Assembly: GCF_014202765.1 (NCBI RefSeq)
Contig: NZ_JACHHN010000007.1
Location: forward strand, 195,953-259,952
DNA: 64,000 bases
Reading direction: 5' to 3'
Source of the DNA: Silvimonas terrae
GTDB taxonomy: Bacteria; Pseudomonadota; Gammaproteobacteria; Burkholderiales; Chitinibacteraceae
This document shows positions 7,809 to 18,308 of this stretch, piece after piece; the stretch's first letter is position 1, and each line of letters opens with the position of its first letter. The position numbers were made by a program, and so were the translations under genes. Below the pieces are notes generated by a model. The model worked only from the letters and a program-made list of their open reading frames with translations. It was not told the origin of the DNA and searched no databases.

Positions 7809-10800
7809 TTACGGCGTGGCACGGGCCCGGTGCAGCATGTTGTTTTCCAGCAGCGCAGCTTCTTGCACACGGCGGATTTTGGGGTCACTCATACTACCGG
7901 TGATGTCATATTCATAGGCGATCAGCTGCCCCAGCGGGTCTTTGAGTGCCCGTTGCAGCAGAAACGCCGCCACACCCGCGATCGGATTGACGATGGTGGT
8001 TGCCACCGCCACCGAGTCCCCGATCACCGGCACGATGCGCACGCGCAGGTCCTGAGTGCCCGCTTCAAAATTGGCGGCACCACGGAACAACACCTGGGCA
8101 GATGACCCGGTAATCACCAGGTTATCGGTGCGGGCCACGCCTTTTTCAATAACCGAGTCCCCGTGGATGGCATCAAACTCAAACCCCTGCGAGAACACGT
8201 CGCGAAAATCCAGTTGAACGCGGCGGGTTAATGATTGCAGGCTCAGGATCGACAACAACCGCCCTGCCCCCGGATCAATCCGCGCAAACTGGCCGGCATT
8301 GACGTCAACATTGATATTGCCCTGCATGGACGGGAAATCCGGCGGGAACGGTTCCCCATCCCATTCGACCTTGCCGGTAACCTTGCCCGGCGCACGCCGC
8401 AGGGTATCCGGGTAGCCAATGCGCGCCAGCAGCTTGCCGAAATCGTCACTCGCCAGGCCAAACTGGCCGGATACATGAGACTTGCCATTGGCCTGCCGCC
8501 ACAAGCCGCTCATGTCAAAGTGACCGTCCGGGTTATCCAGCGTGACCTTGTTAAGCGACCAGGCATCGCCCTGCTGCACGCCTTCGACGTCCAGCTTGCC
8601 CAGTTGCAGGCCCTTGTAACGGAAATCATCGACCGTCAGTTCCACCGCCGGCAAGCTGCGCAGTGGCGAGGATTCCACCGGCTGCGCGCCAGAATTGGTC
8701 AGCGGCAGATAGACTTTGCCCAAATGCGCAATCAGCTTGCCTTTACCCTGGCCGTTCCAGCCAAAATGACCACTCATTTCCCGGCTGGCCAGATCCCCCT
8801 GCCAGTTTTGCGTGCCGCCCTGGCTAGCCTTGAGCTTCAGGTCATTGAGCACCCGCCCCCAGCCACTGGCGCGGTCAAACGACAGGTCTACCTGTGCGAT
8901 GCCCGGCACGCCGGCGTTAGCACCGGTATCCGGGGCATGCCACTGCTGGTCGATGAAGCGATACCAGTCTTCAAAGTTGACTTCAGGCCAACCGCCGTTG
9001 ATCACGAAGCCGCTCTTGCTGGCCACCGCCGGACCGACACCCAGCGCCAGATTGCCCGAAGGCGCCCCATTGGCGGGTTGATGCAGGGTGGCTTGCAGGG
9101 TGCGCTCCCAGGCCAGATCAGCGTCATAGCCGTTTTTGTCAGCGGCAACGTGCAGGTGCAGCGGTCGAGCCTGGGCCGCCGCTTTGCCCACGGGCGCGGG
9201 CATATCCACCACGGCGCCAACCATGGAAGAAGCCAGCGTCAAATCCACCTTGTCGTGCCCGGCCAGCAACTGCCCTTGCCAGGCAATCTGCCCATGCAAG
9301 CGGGTGGCGAGCGTGGCATCAAAACGGCTGATGGCGTCGCCCAATTGACCTTTGCCCCCAAATTGCAGGCGCAGCGCGCCGTCTTTGTCGGTATTGCCGC
9401 TGATCTGCACCGGCCCGCCCAGCAACTGCCCGTTGACGTCCTTGAACGACATGCCGGTATCCGTAAACGCAATCTGGCCCGATGCCGCCGTAATCACCGG
9501 CGCGTTGTGGTCAAAATCCAGCTTGTTGTTGGCAAAGTGGTAAACACCGGCCACTTTGGTGTTGTCCACGTTCTCGATCGGGATATCGAGCTTGAGCGTC
9601 AGATCACCATCGCCCTCGGTCTTGAGCGGATCAATATAGCTGGCCAGCATGCCATGCAGCGGCGTGGCTTTCAGGTAATCCAGAAACCCGTTGGTGTGGT
9701 CTTGCGCCTTGCCGGCAATCTGCACGCGGGCATGGCCCAGATCAGCGATTGTGGCGTCCACGTTACTTAAACGGGCATTGCGGGTTTGCGCCTGCGGCGC
9801 GTGGATGAACATGGCGTTGCCATGAAAATCCAGCGCCCCGGTGATATGGGCGATTTCCGGCCAGTCGTTGGCAAAGCGCAGCGTGACATCCTGGGCGGTG
9901 GCGGTAATGCGAAACAAGCCCGTCTTGTCATCCTGGAACGGGAAGTCTTGCAGATTGCCGTGGACCTGAATCTTGCCGTCATAAGCACGGCCATGCAGTA
10001 GCGAATCCTTGAGCCAGGCCAGTGTATCGTCCCCCACCACGCGCGGCAGATAGGCATACGCGCGGGAGGCTTCCAGCCCCTTGATCACCCCATCCAGATC
10101 CAGCTTGCCCGCTCCCGTGCCGGGCCAGTTGTACTGACCCGCTACGCTGACGTTCATGTCTTTGTTGGTCAGGCGCGCCACGTCCAGATTGACGTGCCAG
10201 CCTGGCGCCTTGCGTTGCCAGGACGCAATCAGCGCCAGTTGGTCCAGCTTGATCGGTTCGACAAACTGCTGCGGGTAGTCGAGCACAAAGTGGTTGGAAT
10301 CCACATGCAGCGAGCCGCTGCTATCAGAAAAATCCGCCTGGATATTGGCCGGACCCCACTGCGGCAGGGTGCCAGGCCATTGCACAGCCAGATTATCGAT
10401 ATTGGCCTTGCCGTTAAAGTGCGCGGGTTTGTCCCAGTCGCCTTGCCAGGTGTATTGCAGCGTATGCACCTGACCCGCCAGTTGTCCGGGCGGAATCTGC
10501 TGCAACAACGTGGCCGGCAGCGCGTCGCGCAAACCCGCCAGATGATCCAGTTGCCAGTTGGTCAGCGACAGAGTGCGCTTGCCGGCCTTGTCCCGATTCC
10601 AGCCAAAGCGGCAGTCGTTACAGACTATGCCGTCCCGCGTGGCAATCTGTTCGCCGTCAAAACTGAGCGATTGCGCAGCACCCTCGCCATTCCAGCGCAG
10701 GTGCCCGGCAAAGCGGGGGAGTTCCAGCGTTCTACCGGCATAGCGCGCCAGCAGCGAGTGGGCATCCAGCTGCAAATCTGCCTGGGTCAACACACCGTGG

Positions 10801-11663
10801 CCGAAGCTGAAATCCAGCTTGCCACCCGCGGTGCCGGAAGCCACCGCCACCGGCAGCGCATCTGCAGGAAACTGCTGCCACAGGCTATCGAGTGCGACCT
10901 GTTGCGCCACTATGCGGCCGTGCCCGCTCCAGTTGCGCCAGTTGGCGACATCGCTGCCATACCAGACGCCACCCACAGTAAAGGGCTGGCCGATTTCGGC
11001 AGGCGGGGTGGCCGCAAATTCAAAACTGTGGCGACTGAAAATCCGGCGCAAATGCAGCAGCATATTGCGCGCTTCAACGGGCGTACTTTGGCTTAACTGG
11101 TCGGCATAGCGCAGCGTGCCGCCGCGCACATCCACTTCATCCTGATTGAGAAACCAGTTCGCCAGCTGGTTATTCCCCTTGCCACCGCCGGTAGCCAGCG
11201 CAAAGCCCGCTACGTGCCAGATGCCTTGTCCGTCACGCAGCACATCCACCGTCGGGGCAGAAATGGCCAGATGACGAAAGCGCACCTGCCCGGCGAACAA
11301 GGACCACCACGCCACGTCAGCATCCAGCGCATCCAGTTGCAGGGCCGGATTACCATCCCGATCCAGAATGGTCAGCCCCTGAATATGAAAACCAGGGCGA
11401 AAGGCGCGCCAGCCGCCCTCAATGCGGCCCAGCCGGATCTGGTTGCCGGTGGCTTGGGCAAATTTGTCTTGCAGCCACGGGCGGAACTCGTCCAGCCGGG
11501 GCAAGAGGTAGCATTGCCACACCAGTGCCGCGCCGACAAAGACCAGCACCAGGGCAAGCAGCAGGCGCAGCAACAAGCGGTAGTGCCAGTGAAGAAAACC
11601 CTTCACGCGCACCCAGATGGCCGCAGGCAGGGTTTGAAGACGGGATAAACGCAATAAGGTCAT
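7809..11663 (-). CDS. yhdP: YhdP family AsmA-like envelope protein
   Basis: A 1284-residue protein with one N-terminal membrane anchor (about residues 29-50) and a very long periplasmic region rich in beta-strands, ending with a DUF3971/AsmA-like C-terminal part (conserved region around SVVEKG-like and FLLQRALKDPLGQL). YhdP, with TamB and YdbH, is thought to bridge the inner and outer membranes and carry phospholipids outward. This is established in E. coli and inferred here. It heads the yhdP-nit-tldD unit and diverges from glnE across 183 bases that should hold both promoters. Confidence 0.93.
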   Translation of the reverse strand: MTLLRLSRLQTLPAAIWVRVKGFLHWHYRLLLRLLLALVLVFVGAALVWQCYLLPRLDEFRPWLQDKFAQATGNQIRLGRIEGGWRAFRPGFHIQGLTILDRDGNPALQLDALDADVAWWSLFAGQVRFRHLAISAPTVDVLRDGQGIWHVAGFALATGGGKGNNQLANWFLNQDEVDVRGGTLRYADQLSQSTPVEARNMLLHLRRIFSRHSFEFAATPPAEIGQPFTVGGVWYGSDVANWRNWSGHGRIVAQQVALDSLWQQFPADALPVAVASGTAGGKLDFSFGHGVLTQADLQLDAHSLLARYAGRTLELPRFAGHLRWNGEGAAQSLSFDGEQIATRDGIVCNDCRFGWNRDKAGKRTLSLTNWQLDHLAGLRDALPATLLQQIPPGQLAGQVHTLQYTWQGDWDKPAHFNGKANIDNLAVQWPGTLPQWGPANIQADFSDSSGSLHVDSNHFVLDYPQQFVEPIKLDQLALIASWQRKAPGWHVNLDVARLTNKDMNVSVAGQYNWPGTGAGKLDLDGVIKGLEASRAYAYLPRVVGDDTLAWLKDSLLHGRAYDGKIQVHGNLQDFPFQDDKTGLFRITATAQDVTLRFANDWPEIAHITGALDFHGNAMFIHAPQAQTRNARLSNVDATIADLGHARVQIAGKAQDHTNGFLDYLKATPLHGMLASYIDPLKTEGDGDLTLKLDIPIENVDNTKVAGVYHFANNKLDFDHNAPVITAASGQIAFTDTGMSFKDVNGQLLGGPVQISGNTDKDGALRLQFGGKGQLGDAISRFDATLATRLHGQIAWQGQLLAGHDKVDLTLASSMVGAVVDMPAPVGKAAAQARPLHLHVAADKNGYDADLAWERTLQATLHQPANGAPSGNLALGVGPAVASKSGFVINGGWPEVNFEDWYRFIDQQWHAPDTGANAGVPGIAQVDLSFDRASGWGRVLNDLKLKASQGGTQNWQGDLASREMSGHFGWNGQGKGKLIAHLGKVYLPLTNSGAQPVESSPLRSLPAVELTVDDFRYKGLQLGKLDVEGVQQGDAWSLNKVTLDNPDGHFDMSGLWRQANGKSHVSGQFGLASDDFGKLLARIGYPDTLRRAPGKVTGKVEWDGEPFPPDFPSMQGNINVDVNAGQFARIDPGAGRLLSILSLQSLTRRVQLDFRDVFSQGFEFDAIHGDSVIEKGVARTDNLVITGSSAQVLFRGAANFEAGTQDLRVRIVPVIGDSVAVATTIVNPIAGVAAFLLQRALKDPLGQLIAYEYDITGSMSDPKIRRVQEAALLENNMLHRARATP

Positions 11664-11846
11664 GCACAGCCCGGTGCGTCTGGAGAAGCACGGTCAGACA
11701 ATTAATCAAAAACAGGCACAATGCGCCTTCACCAGGGCGTCACGGTCAGCGGGAATCCGCAAACCGGCTAAAAAACCGACAGGAATATGCTACGGTAGCC
11801 GCTCCTGGCATTCTAACCGATCACGCCAAGCCTCAAGAGATTGAAC

Positions 11847-14534
11847 ATGTATGCTGTGACACATTCCACGCTTGCCCCTGCCATCGAACATAGCCGCTTT
11901 TTGCAGCGATTGTTTACCCGTTACAACACGCTGGAAGCCGAAACCGCCGCTGCATTGCAGCAGCCCTTTAGCCGGGCGCAAATGCAGTCCGCGCTGGCAG
12001 ACTGCATCAACCAGGATGAAGACGCCGCCAAACGTACGCTCAGACTGTTGCGTATGCACGTCATGGCCCGGCTGATTGCGCGTGAGCTGGCCGGGTTGTC
12101 TGATCTGGATGAAGCCATTCGCGTGATCAGCGATCTGGCCGAAGTCAGCATCGAGACCGTACTGGCCGCCGCCAGCAAACCCTTGCAGGCGCGTTACGGT
12201 GATCCCATTGGTGAAGACACCGGCCAGGTGCAGCAATTGATTGTGGTCGGCATGGGCAAGCTGGGCGGGCGCGAACTCAATGTGTCCTCAGATATCGACC
12301 TGATTTTTGTTTACCCCGAAGACGGCGAAACCAACGGCGCGCGCAAGATCAGCAATCACGAGTATTTTGCGATGCTAGGCAAGGCGTTGATCCAGTGGAT
12401 CGGCCAGCCCACCGATGAAGGCTTCGTCTTCCGGGTAGACATGCGCCTGCGTCCATTTGGTGATTCCGGCCCGCTGGTCTCCAGCTTTGGCGCACTGGAA
12501 AACTATCTGCTGACCCAGGGGCGTGAATGGGAGCGTTATGCCTGGATCAAGGGTCGTCCGCTTTCTGGCGATGGCGAAGCGTTGATGCAACTGGTGCGGC
12601 CGTTTGTGTACCGCAAATATCTGGATTACGGCGCCTATCGCTCCATGCGCGAACTGCACAGCCAGATCCGCCACGAAGTCACCCGCAAAGACCGGCTGGA
12701 TAACATCAAACTGGGGCCGGGCGGCATCCGCGAAATTGAATTCATCGGCCAGGTCTTTCAGCTGATCCGCGGCGGTCGCGACAAATATCTGCAAGAGCGC
12801 CCTACCCGCGTAATCCTGGCGCAACTGGCACGCGAGGGCCTGCTGCCGCAAGAGGCGGTAGAAGAACTGACCAGCGCCTATGTCTTTTTGCGCAATCTGG
12901 AACACCGCATCATGTATATCGACGATGCGCAAACCCAGATGTTGCCCACCAGCGAAGAAGACCGCGCCCACATCGCCAGCAGTATGGGTTACGCCGACTG
13001 GCCCACCTTCTACGCCGGTCTGGCGCAAATCCGCACTGCGGTCACGCGGCATTTTGAGCAGGTGTTTACTTCACCGCAGGCGGAAGACGAAAGTCATCCC
13101 CAGGCAGAACTATGGCAAGGCGCGCAGGACGATGGCGACGGCGTGGAAGCAGGCCTCGTCAACCTGGGTTATCAGGATGCCGCCGAAATCCGTCGCCGCC
13201 TGGCCGGCATGCAAGGCAGCAACCGCTATCAGCAGTTGTCTGATCGCAGCCGCCAGCGCATGGATGCCATTTTGCCGGCACTGCTGGAAGTCGCCGCCGG
13301 CTACCCCAACCCGGATACCACGCTGCTGCGGATTCTGGACTTGCTGGAAAGCATTGGTCGCCGCGAGTCCTATCTGGCGCTGCTGGCCGAACACCCGCAA
13401 ACGCTCAATCGCCTTGCCAGCCTGTACAGCGCCAGCCCCTGGGTCTCTGAATACCTCACCCGGCATCCTATTTTGCTGGACGAACTGCTCGACGCACGCT
13501 TGCTCTATCAGGTGCCAGACTGGGCAGAAGCCGGCAAGCAATTGCGCGCACAGATGAAAGATCATCTGGACGACACTGAAGCGCGCATGGATGTGCTGCG
13601 CCATTTCCAGCACACCCAGGTGTTCCGCCTGGTGGCGCAGGATATCGCCGGTCATTTACCGCTGGAGAGCCTGTCTGATCACCTGTCCGATCTGGCAGAC
13701 CTGTGCCTTGCCGTCACGCTAGAAGAAGCCTGGCGCGACATGACCAGCAAACACACCGAAACGCCGGTGTTCACCATCATTGGTTACGGCAAGCTGGGCG
13801 GCAAGGAGCTGGGCTACGGCTCGGATCTCGATCTGGTCTTCCTGTATGACGACCCGCATCCGGACGCGGCGGAAATTTACGCCCGTTATGCCAAACGGAT
13901 TGTGAGCTGGCTCAGTGCCCTCACCTCCGCCGGCCAGTTGTATGAGGTCGATTTGCGCCTGCGGCCCAATGGCTCGTCTGGCTTTCTGGTCTCCAGCATC
14001 GAAGCATTCACTCAGTACCAGAATGGATCCGCCTGGGTGTGGGAGCATCAAGCCCTGACCCGCGCCCGTTATGCCGCGGGGGATGCCACGCTGGGACAAC
14101 GCTTCGAGGCCATCCGCATTGAAATCCTGCGCCGTCCCCGTGATCCGGAAAATCTGGCCAAAGAAGTGGTCACCATGCGGGAACGCATGCTGGAAACCCA
14201 TCCGGCGCGGGCAGAAGATGTCAAACACTGCCGTGGCGGCATTGTGGACATCGAATTCATTGTGCAATTCCTGGTATTGGGGTTTGCCGAGAAGTTTGTC
14301 GACCTGACCGCCAATCGCGGCAATATCGCCTTGCTGGCGACCGCTGCCGGCCACGGCTTGATCGATCCGCAAGACGCAGAAGCCGCGCGTTACTGCTACC
14401 GGGAATTACGGCGCTTGCAGCACAAGGGTCGGCTTAACGGGCATAAACCGACAGAGGAAGAATTTACCGGGCTGGCCGCGCCACTGGCGGCGGTGCATAC
14501 CATCTGGCGCACACTGCTCAAGCAGGAAATCTGA
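11847..14534 (+). CDS. glnE: Bifunctional glutamine synthetase adenylyltransferase/deadenylylase GlnE
   Basis: An 895-residue enzyme that adds AMP to glutamine synthetase when nitrogen is plentiful and removes it under nitrogen limitation, directed by PII proteins. Both nucleotidyltransferase domains are intact. The N-terminal one has GMGKLGGRELNVSSDIDL at about residue 135 (removal), and the C-terminal one has GYGKLGGKELGYGSDLDL at about 647 (addition). Each keeps the paired aspartates (DID, DLD). The ATG at 11847 is chosen because AAGAG lies 7 bases upstream. A TTG two codons earlier overlaps the spacing. Confidence 0.96.
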   Translation: MYAVTHSTLAPAIEHSRFLQRLFTRYNTLEAETAAALQQPFSRAQMQSALADCINQDEDAAKRTLRLLRMHVMARLIARELAGLSDLDEAIRVISDLAEVSIETVLAAASKPLQARYGDPIGEDTGQVQQLIVVGMGKLGGRELNVSSDIDLIFVYPEDGETNGARKISNHEYFAMLGKALIQWIGQPTDEGFVFRVDMRLRPFGDSGPLVSSFGALENYLLTQGREWERYAWIKGRPLSGDGEALMQLVRPFVYRKYLDYGAYRSMRELHSQIRHEVTRKDRLDNIKLGPGGIREIEFIGQVFQLIRGGRDKYLQERPTRVILAQLAREGLLPQEAVEELTSAYVFLRNLEHRIMYIDDAQTQMLPTSEEDRAHIASSMGYADWPTFYAGLAQIRTAVTRHFEQVFTSPQAEDESHPQAELWQGAQDDGDGVEAGLVNLGYQDAAEIRRRLAGMQGSNRYQQLSDRSRQRMDAILPALLEVAAGYPNPDTTLLRILDLLESIGRRESYLALLAEHPQTLNRLASLYSASPWVSEYLTRHPILLDELLDARLLYQVPDWAEAGKQLRAQMKDHLDDTEARMDVLRHFQHTQVFRLVAQDIAGHLPLESLSDHLSDLADLCLAVTLEEAWRDMTSKHTETPVFTIIGYGKLGGKELGYGSDLDLVFLYDDPHPDAAEIYARYAKRIVSWLSALTSAGQLYEVDLRLRPNGSSGFLVSSIEAFTQYQNGSAWVWEHQALTRARYAAGDATLGQRFEAIRIEILRRPRDPENLAKEVVTMRERMLETHPARAEDVKHCRGGIVDIEFIVQFLVLGFAEKFVDLTANRGNIALLATAAGHGLIDPQDAEAARYCYRELRRLQHKGRLNGHKPTEEEFTGLAAPLAAVHTIWRTLLKQEI

Positions 14535-14588
14535 GGTGGGAATCTGCCGCAGAGGCCGTCCATGCTGACCGTTTGCGCAAATGCGCCG

Positions 14589-15068
14589 TCAGAGCGGAAA
14601 CGTGCAGTATTCGATGGCCTCTGCCCCCAGCGGCAGATAAGGCTCCAGCCAGGTCATCTCCAGCTTCACCCGGTCAATAATCTCGACCACCTGGCGTGGA
14701 TCGGCGTCGCTGGCAAAAGACATTTCCTTGCTCCAGAAACGGTCATCGTGTAGCAGCCCGCGTATGCCGGGCGACATTTCGTCCAGTGTTTTGCGGTTGC
14801 TGTGATAACCCGTACTGGCAAGGAGTTCCCCCAATTCGTCCGAGGCATCCGCCACCTCGATGACGAACGCCAGCCCATCAGAAGCTTGTTGTCTCAGGTT
14901 GACGAAAACACGGGTATCGAGCATCGAGCGGCGCGCCAGTTCGGCAAGACAATGTGGACAGGAAAAAGCGGCGCGGATGAAGCGCGCTTCATGGCGATCG
15001 AAAGCAGACGCCCCCGGCAGCTGTCTGTGCCCGCAACGGTGCGTCATGTTAAAAAGCAATCGATCCAT
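14589..15068 (-). CDS. Hypothetical protein with a possible zinc ribbon
   Basis: A 159-residue protein I do not recognise. The N-terminal third has C12-x-H14 and C37-x2-C40 (SCPHC), spaced like a small zinc-binding knuckle. The rest is mixed and mildly acidic with no membrane segment or signal peptide. It converges with glnE, with 54 bases between the stops. Upstream of its ATG at 15068 there is no clear ribosome-binding site. Codon use looks like that of its neighbours, so a real gene is likely. Confidence 0.6.
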   Translation of the reverse strand: MDRLLFNMTHRCGHRQLPGASAFDRHEARFIRAAFSCPHCLAELARRSMLDTRVFVNLRQQASDGLAFVIEVADASDELGELLASTGYHSNRKTLDEMSPGIRGLLHDDRFWSKEMSFASDADPRQVVEIIDRVKLEMTWLEPYLPLGAEAIEYCTFPL

Positions 15069-15127
15069 TCAGTGTTCTGACAGCAATCATTAACTGGAAT
15101 GACGCAATTATGTGTTAACCAAAATAA

Positions 15128-15159
15128 AACGCCAGAGATGTGTAAGCATCTCTGGCGTT
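15128..15159 (-). terminator. Terminator of aspS
   Basis: AACGCCAGAGATG and its exact complement form a 13-base-pair stem with a TGTAAG loop, flanked by T-rich sequence in both directions. It lies 70 bases past the aspS stop. Confidence 0.85.
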
Positions 15160-15228
15160 TTTGCAACAAAATCCTGTCAGCTTGCGCTGCAAACCGTTTT
15201 AAATGGCTGTTTTAGCCGTCGGTCAGGT

Positions 15229-17019
15229 TCAAGCGGCCGGCGTGGTGTTGCGCAGACGAATATGCAGTTCGCGCAGTTGTTTTTCGTCCACGGCGTTCGG
15301 CGCATTGGTCAGCAGACACTGGGCACGCTGGGTTTTCGGGAAGGCAATCACGTCACGGATCGACTCGGCCCCGGCCATCAACGTCACCAGACGGTCCAGA
15401 CCAAAGGCCAGACCACCGTGCGGAGGCGCACCGTACTGCAGGTTATCCAGCAAGAAGCCGAACTTGTTCTGCGCTTCTTCTGGACCAATACCCAGTGCAT
15501 CGAACACGGTCGACTGGACATCAGCGCGGTGGATACGAATCGAACCGCCGCCGATTTCCCAACCGTTCAGCACCATGTCATAGGCGCGCGCACGGCAAGC
15601 ACCCGGATTGGTGGTCAGCAACTCAAGGTGATCGGCCTTGGGGCTGGTGAACGGGTGATGGCAGGCATTCCAGCGCTTGCCATCTTCGTCATATTCAAAC
15701 ATCGGGAAATCAACCACCCACAGCGGACGCCATTCGCGCACGAAGAAGCCGCCGGCTTCGCCCTTTTCCAGACCAATTTTCAGACGCAGCGCGCCAATGG
15801 CTTCGTTCACGACCTTTTCTTTGTCGGCGCCAAAGAAGATGATGTCACCCGCCTGGGCTTCGGTACGCTCAACAATGGCCTTCAACGATTCCGGCGTCAG
15901 GTTCTTGACGATCGGGGATTGCAGGCCTTCTTCGTTCAGTTTGGCCGGATCGTTGACCTTGATATAGGCCAGACCCTTGGCACCGTAGATGCCCACAAAC
16001 TGGGTATAAGCATCGATTTCGGAACGGCTGAATGCTGCGCCGCCCGGTACACGCAGGCCCACCACACGGCCGTTGTCCGAATTGGCCGCGCCGGCAAAGA
16101 CCTTGAACGGCACGTCTTTCATCACATCCGTCAGCTCGGTGAACTTGAGCGAGATGCGCATATCCGGCTTGTCCGAGCCGTAGTAGAACATGGCGTCGTC
16201 GTACTTCATGCGCGGGAACTTGCCCAGATCCACGCCAATGGCTTCCTGGAACACATGGCGGGCCATGTCTTCGGTGATATCCATGATTTCGTCTTCGTTC
16301 AGGAACGAAGTTTCGATATCGATCTGGGTGAATTCAGGCTGACGGTCAGCGCGCAAGTCTTCATCACGGAAGCACTTGGTGATCTGGTAGTAACGATCAA
16401 AGCCGGCCACCATCAACAACTGCTTGAACAGCTGGGGCGATTGCGGCAGCGCAAAGAACATGCCGTCATGCACGCGGCTGGGCACCAGGTAATCGCGCGC
16501 GCCTTCCGGGGTGGAACGGGTCAACATCGGGGTTTCGACGTCGATGAAGCCACGGCTATCCAGGAAGTTACGCACCAGCAGCGCGACTTTGTAGCGCAGA
16601 CGCAGGTTCTTTTGCATGGCCGGGCGACGCAGGTCGATCACACGGTTTTGCAGGCGCACGGTTTCAGAGAGATTTTCATCGTCGATCTGGAACGGCGGCG
16701 TGTTGGCGCTGTTCAGTACCTTGATGTCCTTGGCCAGGATTTCGATCTCGCCGGAAATCAGGTTCTTGTTGGTGGTACCCGCCGGACGATCCCGCACGAT
16801 GCCGGTGATTTCCAGCACGAATTCAGAGCGGGTGGCATCGGCGGTTTTGAAAGCTTCCGGGGTATCCGGATCAAACACGACCTGCACCAGGCCTTCGCGG
16901 TCACGAAGGTCGATGAAAATCACGCCGCCATGGTCACGGCGACGATGAGCCCAGCCTTTCACGGTTACGGTCTGGCCGAGGAATCGCTTGTCGATCAAGC
17001 CACAGTAATCGGTACGCAT
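15229..17019 (-). CDS. aspS: Aspartyl-tRNA synthetase
   Basis: A 596-residue class II aminoacyl-tRNA synthetase of the bacterial AspRS type. It has the N-terminal anticodon-binding OB fold ([20 protein letters not shown] near residue 25), motif 2 ([20 protein letters not shown] near 215), a GAD insert, and motif 3 ([13 protein letters not shown] near 555). It charges tRNA-Asp, and in species lacking AsnRS it also charges tRNA-Asn, which cannot be decided here. It follows fmdB and the DUF502 gene on the same strand, an arrangement common in betaproteobacteria. A terminator follows it. Confidence 0.97.
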   Translation of the reverse strand: MRTDYCGLIDKRFLGQTVTVKGWAHRRRDHGGVIFIDLRDREGLVQVVFDPDTPEAFKTADATRSEFVLEITGIVRDRPAGTTNKNLISGEIEILAKDIKVLNSANTPPFQIDDENLSETVRLQNRVIDLRRPAMQKNLRLRYKVALLVRNFLDSRGFIDVETPMLTRSTPEGARDYLVPSRVHDGMFFALPQSPQLFKQLLMVAGFDRYYQITKCFRDEDLRADRQPEFTQIDIETSFLNEDEIMDITEDMARHVFQEAIGVDLGKFPRMKYDDAMFYYGSDKPDMRISLKFTELTDVMKDVPFKVFAGAANSDNGRVVGLRVPGGAAFSRSEIDAYTQFVGIYGAKGLAYIKVNDPAKLNEEGLQSPIVKNLTPESLKAIVERTEAQAGDIIFFGADKEKVVNEAIGALRLKIGLEKGEAGGFFVREWRPLWVVDFPMFEYDEDGKRWNACHHPFTSPKADHLELLTTNPGACRARAYDMVLNGWEIGGGSIRIHRADVQSTVFDALGIGPEEAQNKFGFLLDNLQYGAPPHGGLAFGLDRLVTLMAGAESIRDVIAFPKTQRAQCLLTNAPNAVDEKQLRELHIRLRNTTPAA

Positions 17020-17119
17020 AGTTTTCTGAACCTGTTTTTCGGTAAATACCGGGTCAATGAGTCTATCAATCAGTCAAATCAGTCTATCTAAATCAATCTA
17101 TTACTACAAAAACGCAAAA

Positions 17120-17145
17120 ACCGGCCAGTCTGATCACTGGCCGGT
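17120..17145 (-). terminator. Terminator after the DUF502 gene
   Basis: ACCGGCCAGT and ACTGGCCGGT form a 10-base-pair stem with T runs on the minus strand (TTTTTGCG after the stem). It lies between the DUF502 stop and aspS, so aspS may have its own promoter or depend on read-through. Confidence 0.75.
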
Positions 17146-17162
17146 AAAAAGAGGGGTAACAC

Positions 17163-17846
17163 TCAAACCGGCGCAGCGACAACCGCGTTTTGTGGCGGAT
17201 TCACCGTGCGACCAGCGGGCACGACAACACCCATCGAAATCACGTACTTGAGTGCTTCATCCACGCTCATTTGCAGCTCGCGCACATCTTCACGGCGGGC
17301 CATGAACATAAAGCCCGAAGTCGGGTTAGGCGTGGTCGGTACAAATACCGAGACCAGTTCACCGCCCAGATGCTCCGCAATTTCACCACCGGGCGTGCCG
17401 GTCATGAAACCCACCGCCCACGTGCCCTGATGCGGAAACTGTACCAGCAACGCCTTGCGAAAAGCCTGGCCAGAGTCTGAAAACACCGTGTCCGAGACCT
17501 GTTTGACGCTGGAGTAAATCGAACGCACGATCGGAATGCGGTTGAGCAGGTACTCGCCAACCAGCAGCAGGCGCCGACCCAGGACGTTGGTGGCGATCAT
17601 GCCGGTGACCAACACCACCAGCACGGTCAGCACAACCCCAAAACCCGGAATGTGATGCGCGCCATCCAGAAACGGGGCGTACGGTGCAATCAGCTTGAGC
17701 AACCAGAAATCAGGCCGCACCACCTGCGGCAGCAAGGTGCCAAGCTGGTCAAGCGTGCCAATGATCAGGTTCAGCACCCACAGTGTGATACCCAGAGGCA
17801 CCCACACCAGCAGGCCGGTCAGCATGTACTTCTTGAAATGCGCCAT
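17163..17846 (-). CDS. DUF502 family inner-membrane protein
   Basis: A 227-residue protein with two N-terminal membrane segments (about residues 8-30 and 65-88) followed by a soluble region with the family block VGFMTGTPGG and VFVPTTPNPTSGF. This matches the DUF502 family, whose function is not established. The combination fmdB-DUF502-aspS recurs in betaproteobacteria and suggests a housekeeping role. The ATG is 64 bases after the fmdB stop. Confidence 0.88.
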   Translation of the reverse strand: MAHFKKYMLTGLLVWVPLGITLWVLNLIIGTLDQLGTLLPQVVRPDFWLLKLIAPYAPFLDGAHHIPGFGVVLTVLVVLVTGMIATNVLGRRLLLVGEYLLNRIPIVRSIYSSVKQVSDTVFSDSGQAFRKALLVQFPHQGTWAVGFMTGTPGGEIAEHLGGELVSVFVPTTPNPTSGFMFMARREDVRELQMSVDEALKYVISMGVVVPAGRTVNPPQNAVVAAPV

Positions 17847-17910
17847 TCAGGATCAAGCCTTGCGCCCGAAGGCGCGAAATTCATTCATGTGGGCCAGCTG
17901 CAAAGCAGCT

Positions 17911-18195
17911 TCAGTGGCAAGCGCAACCAGGGCTGCAGGCGGCCGGACTACTTTCGGCCGCCGGTTTGTCGGCCGCATTGCTGGACGGCGCGGTGACCGA
18001 AGTCCCGCCGCTGCCGCCTTTGAAATCGGTGGCGTACCAGCCAGAACCCTTCAACTGGAACCCTGCCGCAGTCACCTGCTTGACATAGGCCTCGGCACTG
18101 CAGGACGGGCACACGGTGAGCAGCGGGTCCGACATTTTCTGCATGTGGTCGTCCTGATGACCACAAGCGCTGCAACGATAGGCATAAATAGGCAT
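17911..18195 (-). CDS. FmdB family zinc ribbon protein
   Basis: A 94-residue protein starting MPIYAYRCSACGH, with a zinc ribbon formed by C8-x2-C11 and C29-x2-C32, a conserved FQLKGSGWYATDF block, and a low-complexity Ser/Ala tail ending in a Cys-rich motif (CSPGCACH). The family is named after a putative regulator of formamidase genes, but most members have no known function. The start at 18195 is preferred over 18201 because GGGGAT is correctly spaced (9 bases) only for the inner ATG. Confidence 0.88.
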   Translation of the reverse strand: MPIYAYRCSACGHQDDHMQKMSDPLLTVCPSCSAEAYVKQVTAAGFQLKGSGWYATDFKGGSGGTSVTAPSSNAADKPAAESSPAACSPGCACH

Positions 18196-18308
18196 GTGCA
18201 TATCCCCAAAAGAAACGGATTATACCGTGTTGTTCATGTTCGGGGCATTACCAGCAAAATCAAGCCTGTAGCCGGTAGGCCCAAAGCCAGCCACAAGGCT
18301 GGCGTGCT

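Noticed and set aside
8235..9770. 511-residue plus-strand reading frame
   Set aside because: Lies wholly inside yhdP on the opposite strand, with no recognisable domains.
15112..17091. 659-residue plus-strand reading frame
   Set aside because: It is the antisense shadow of aspS, whose family motifs are complete on the minus strand. The plus-strand product has no family character.
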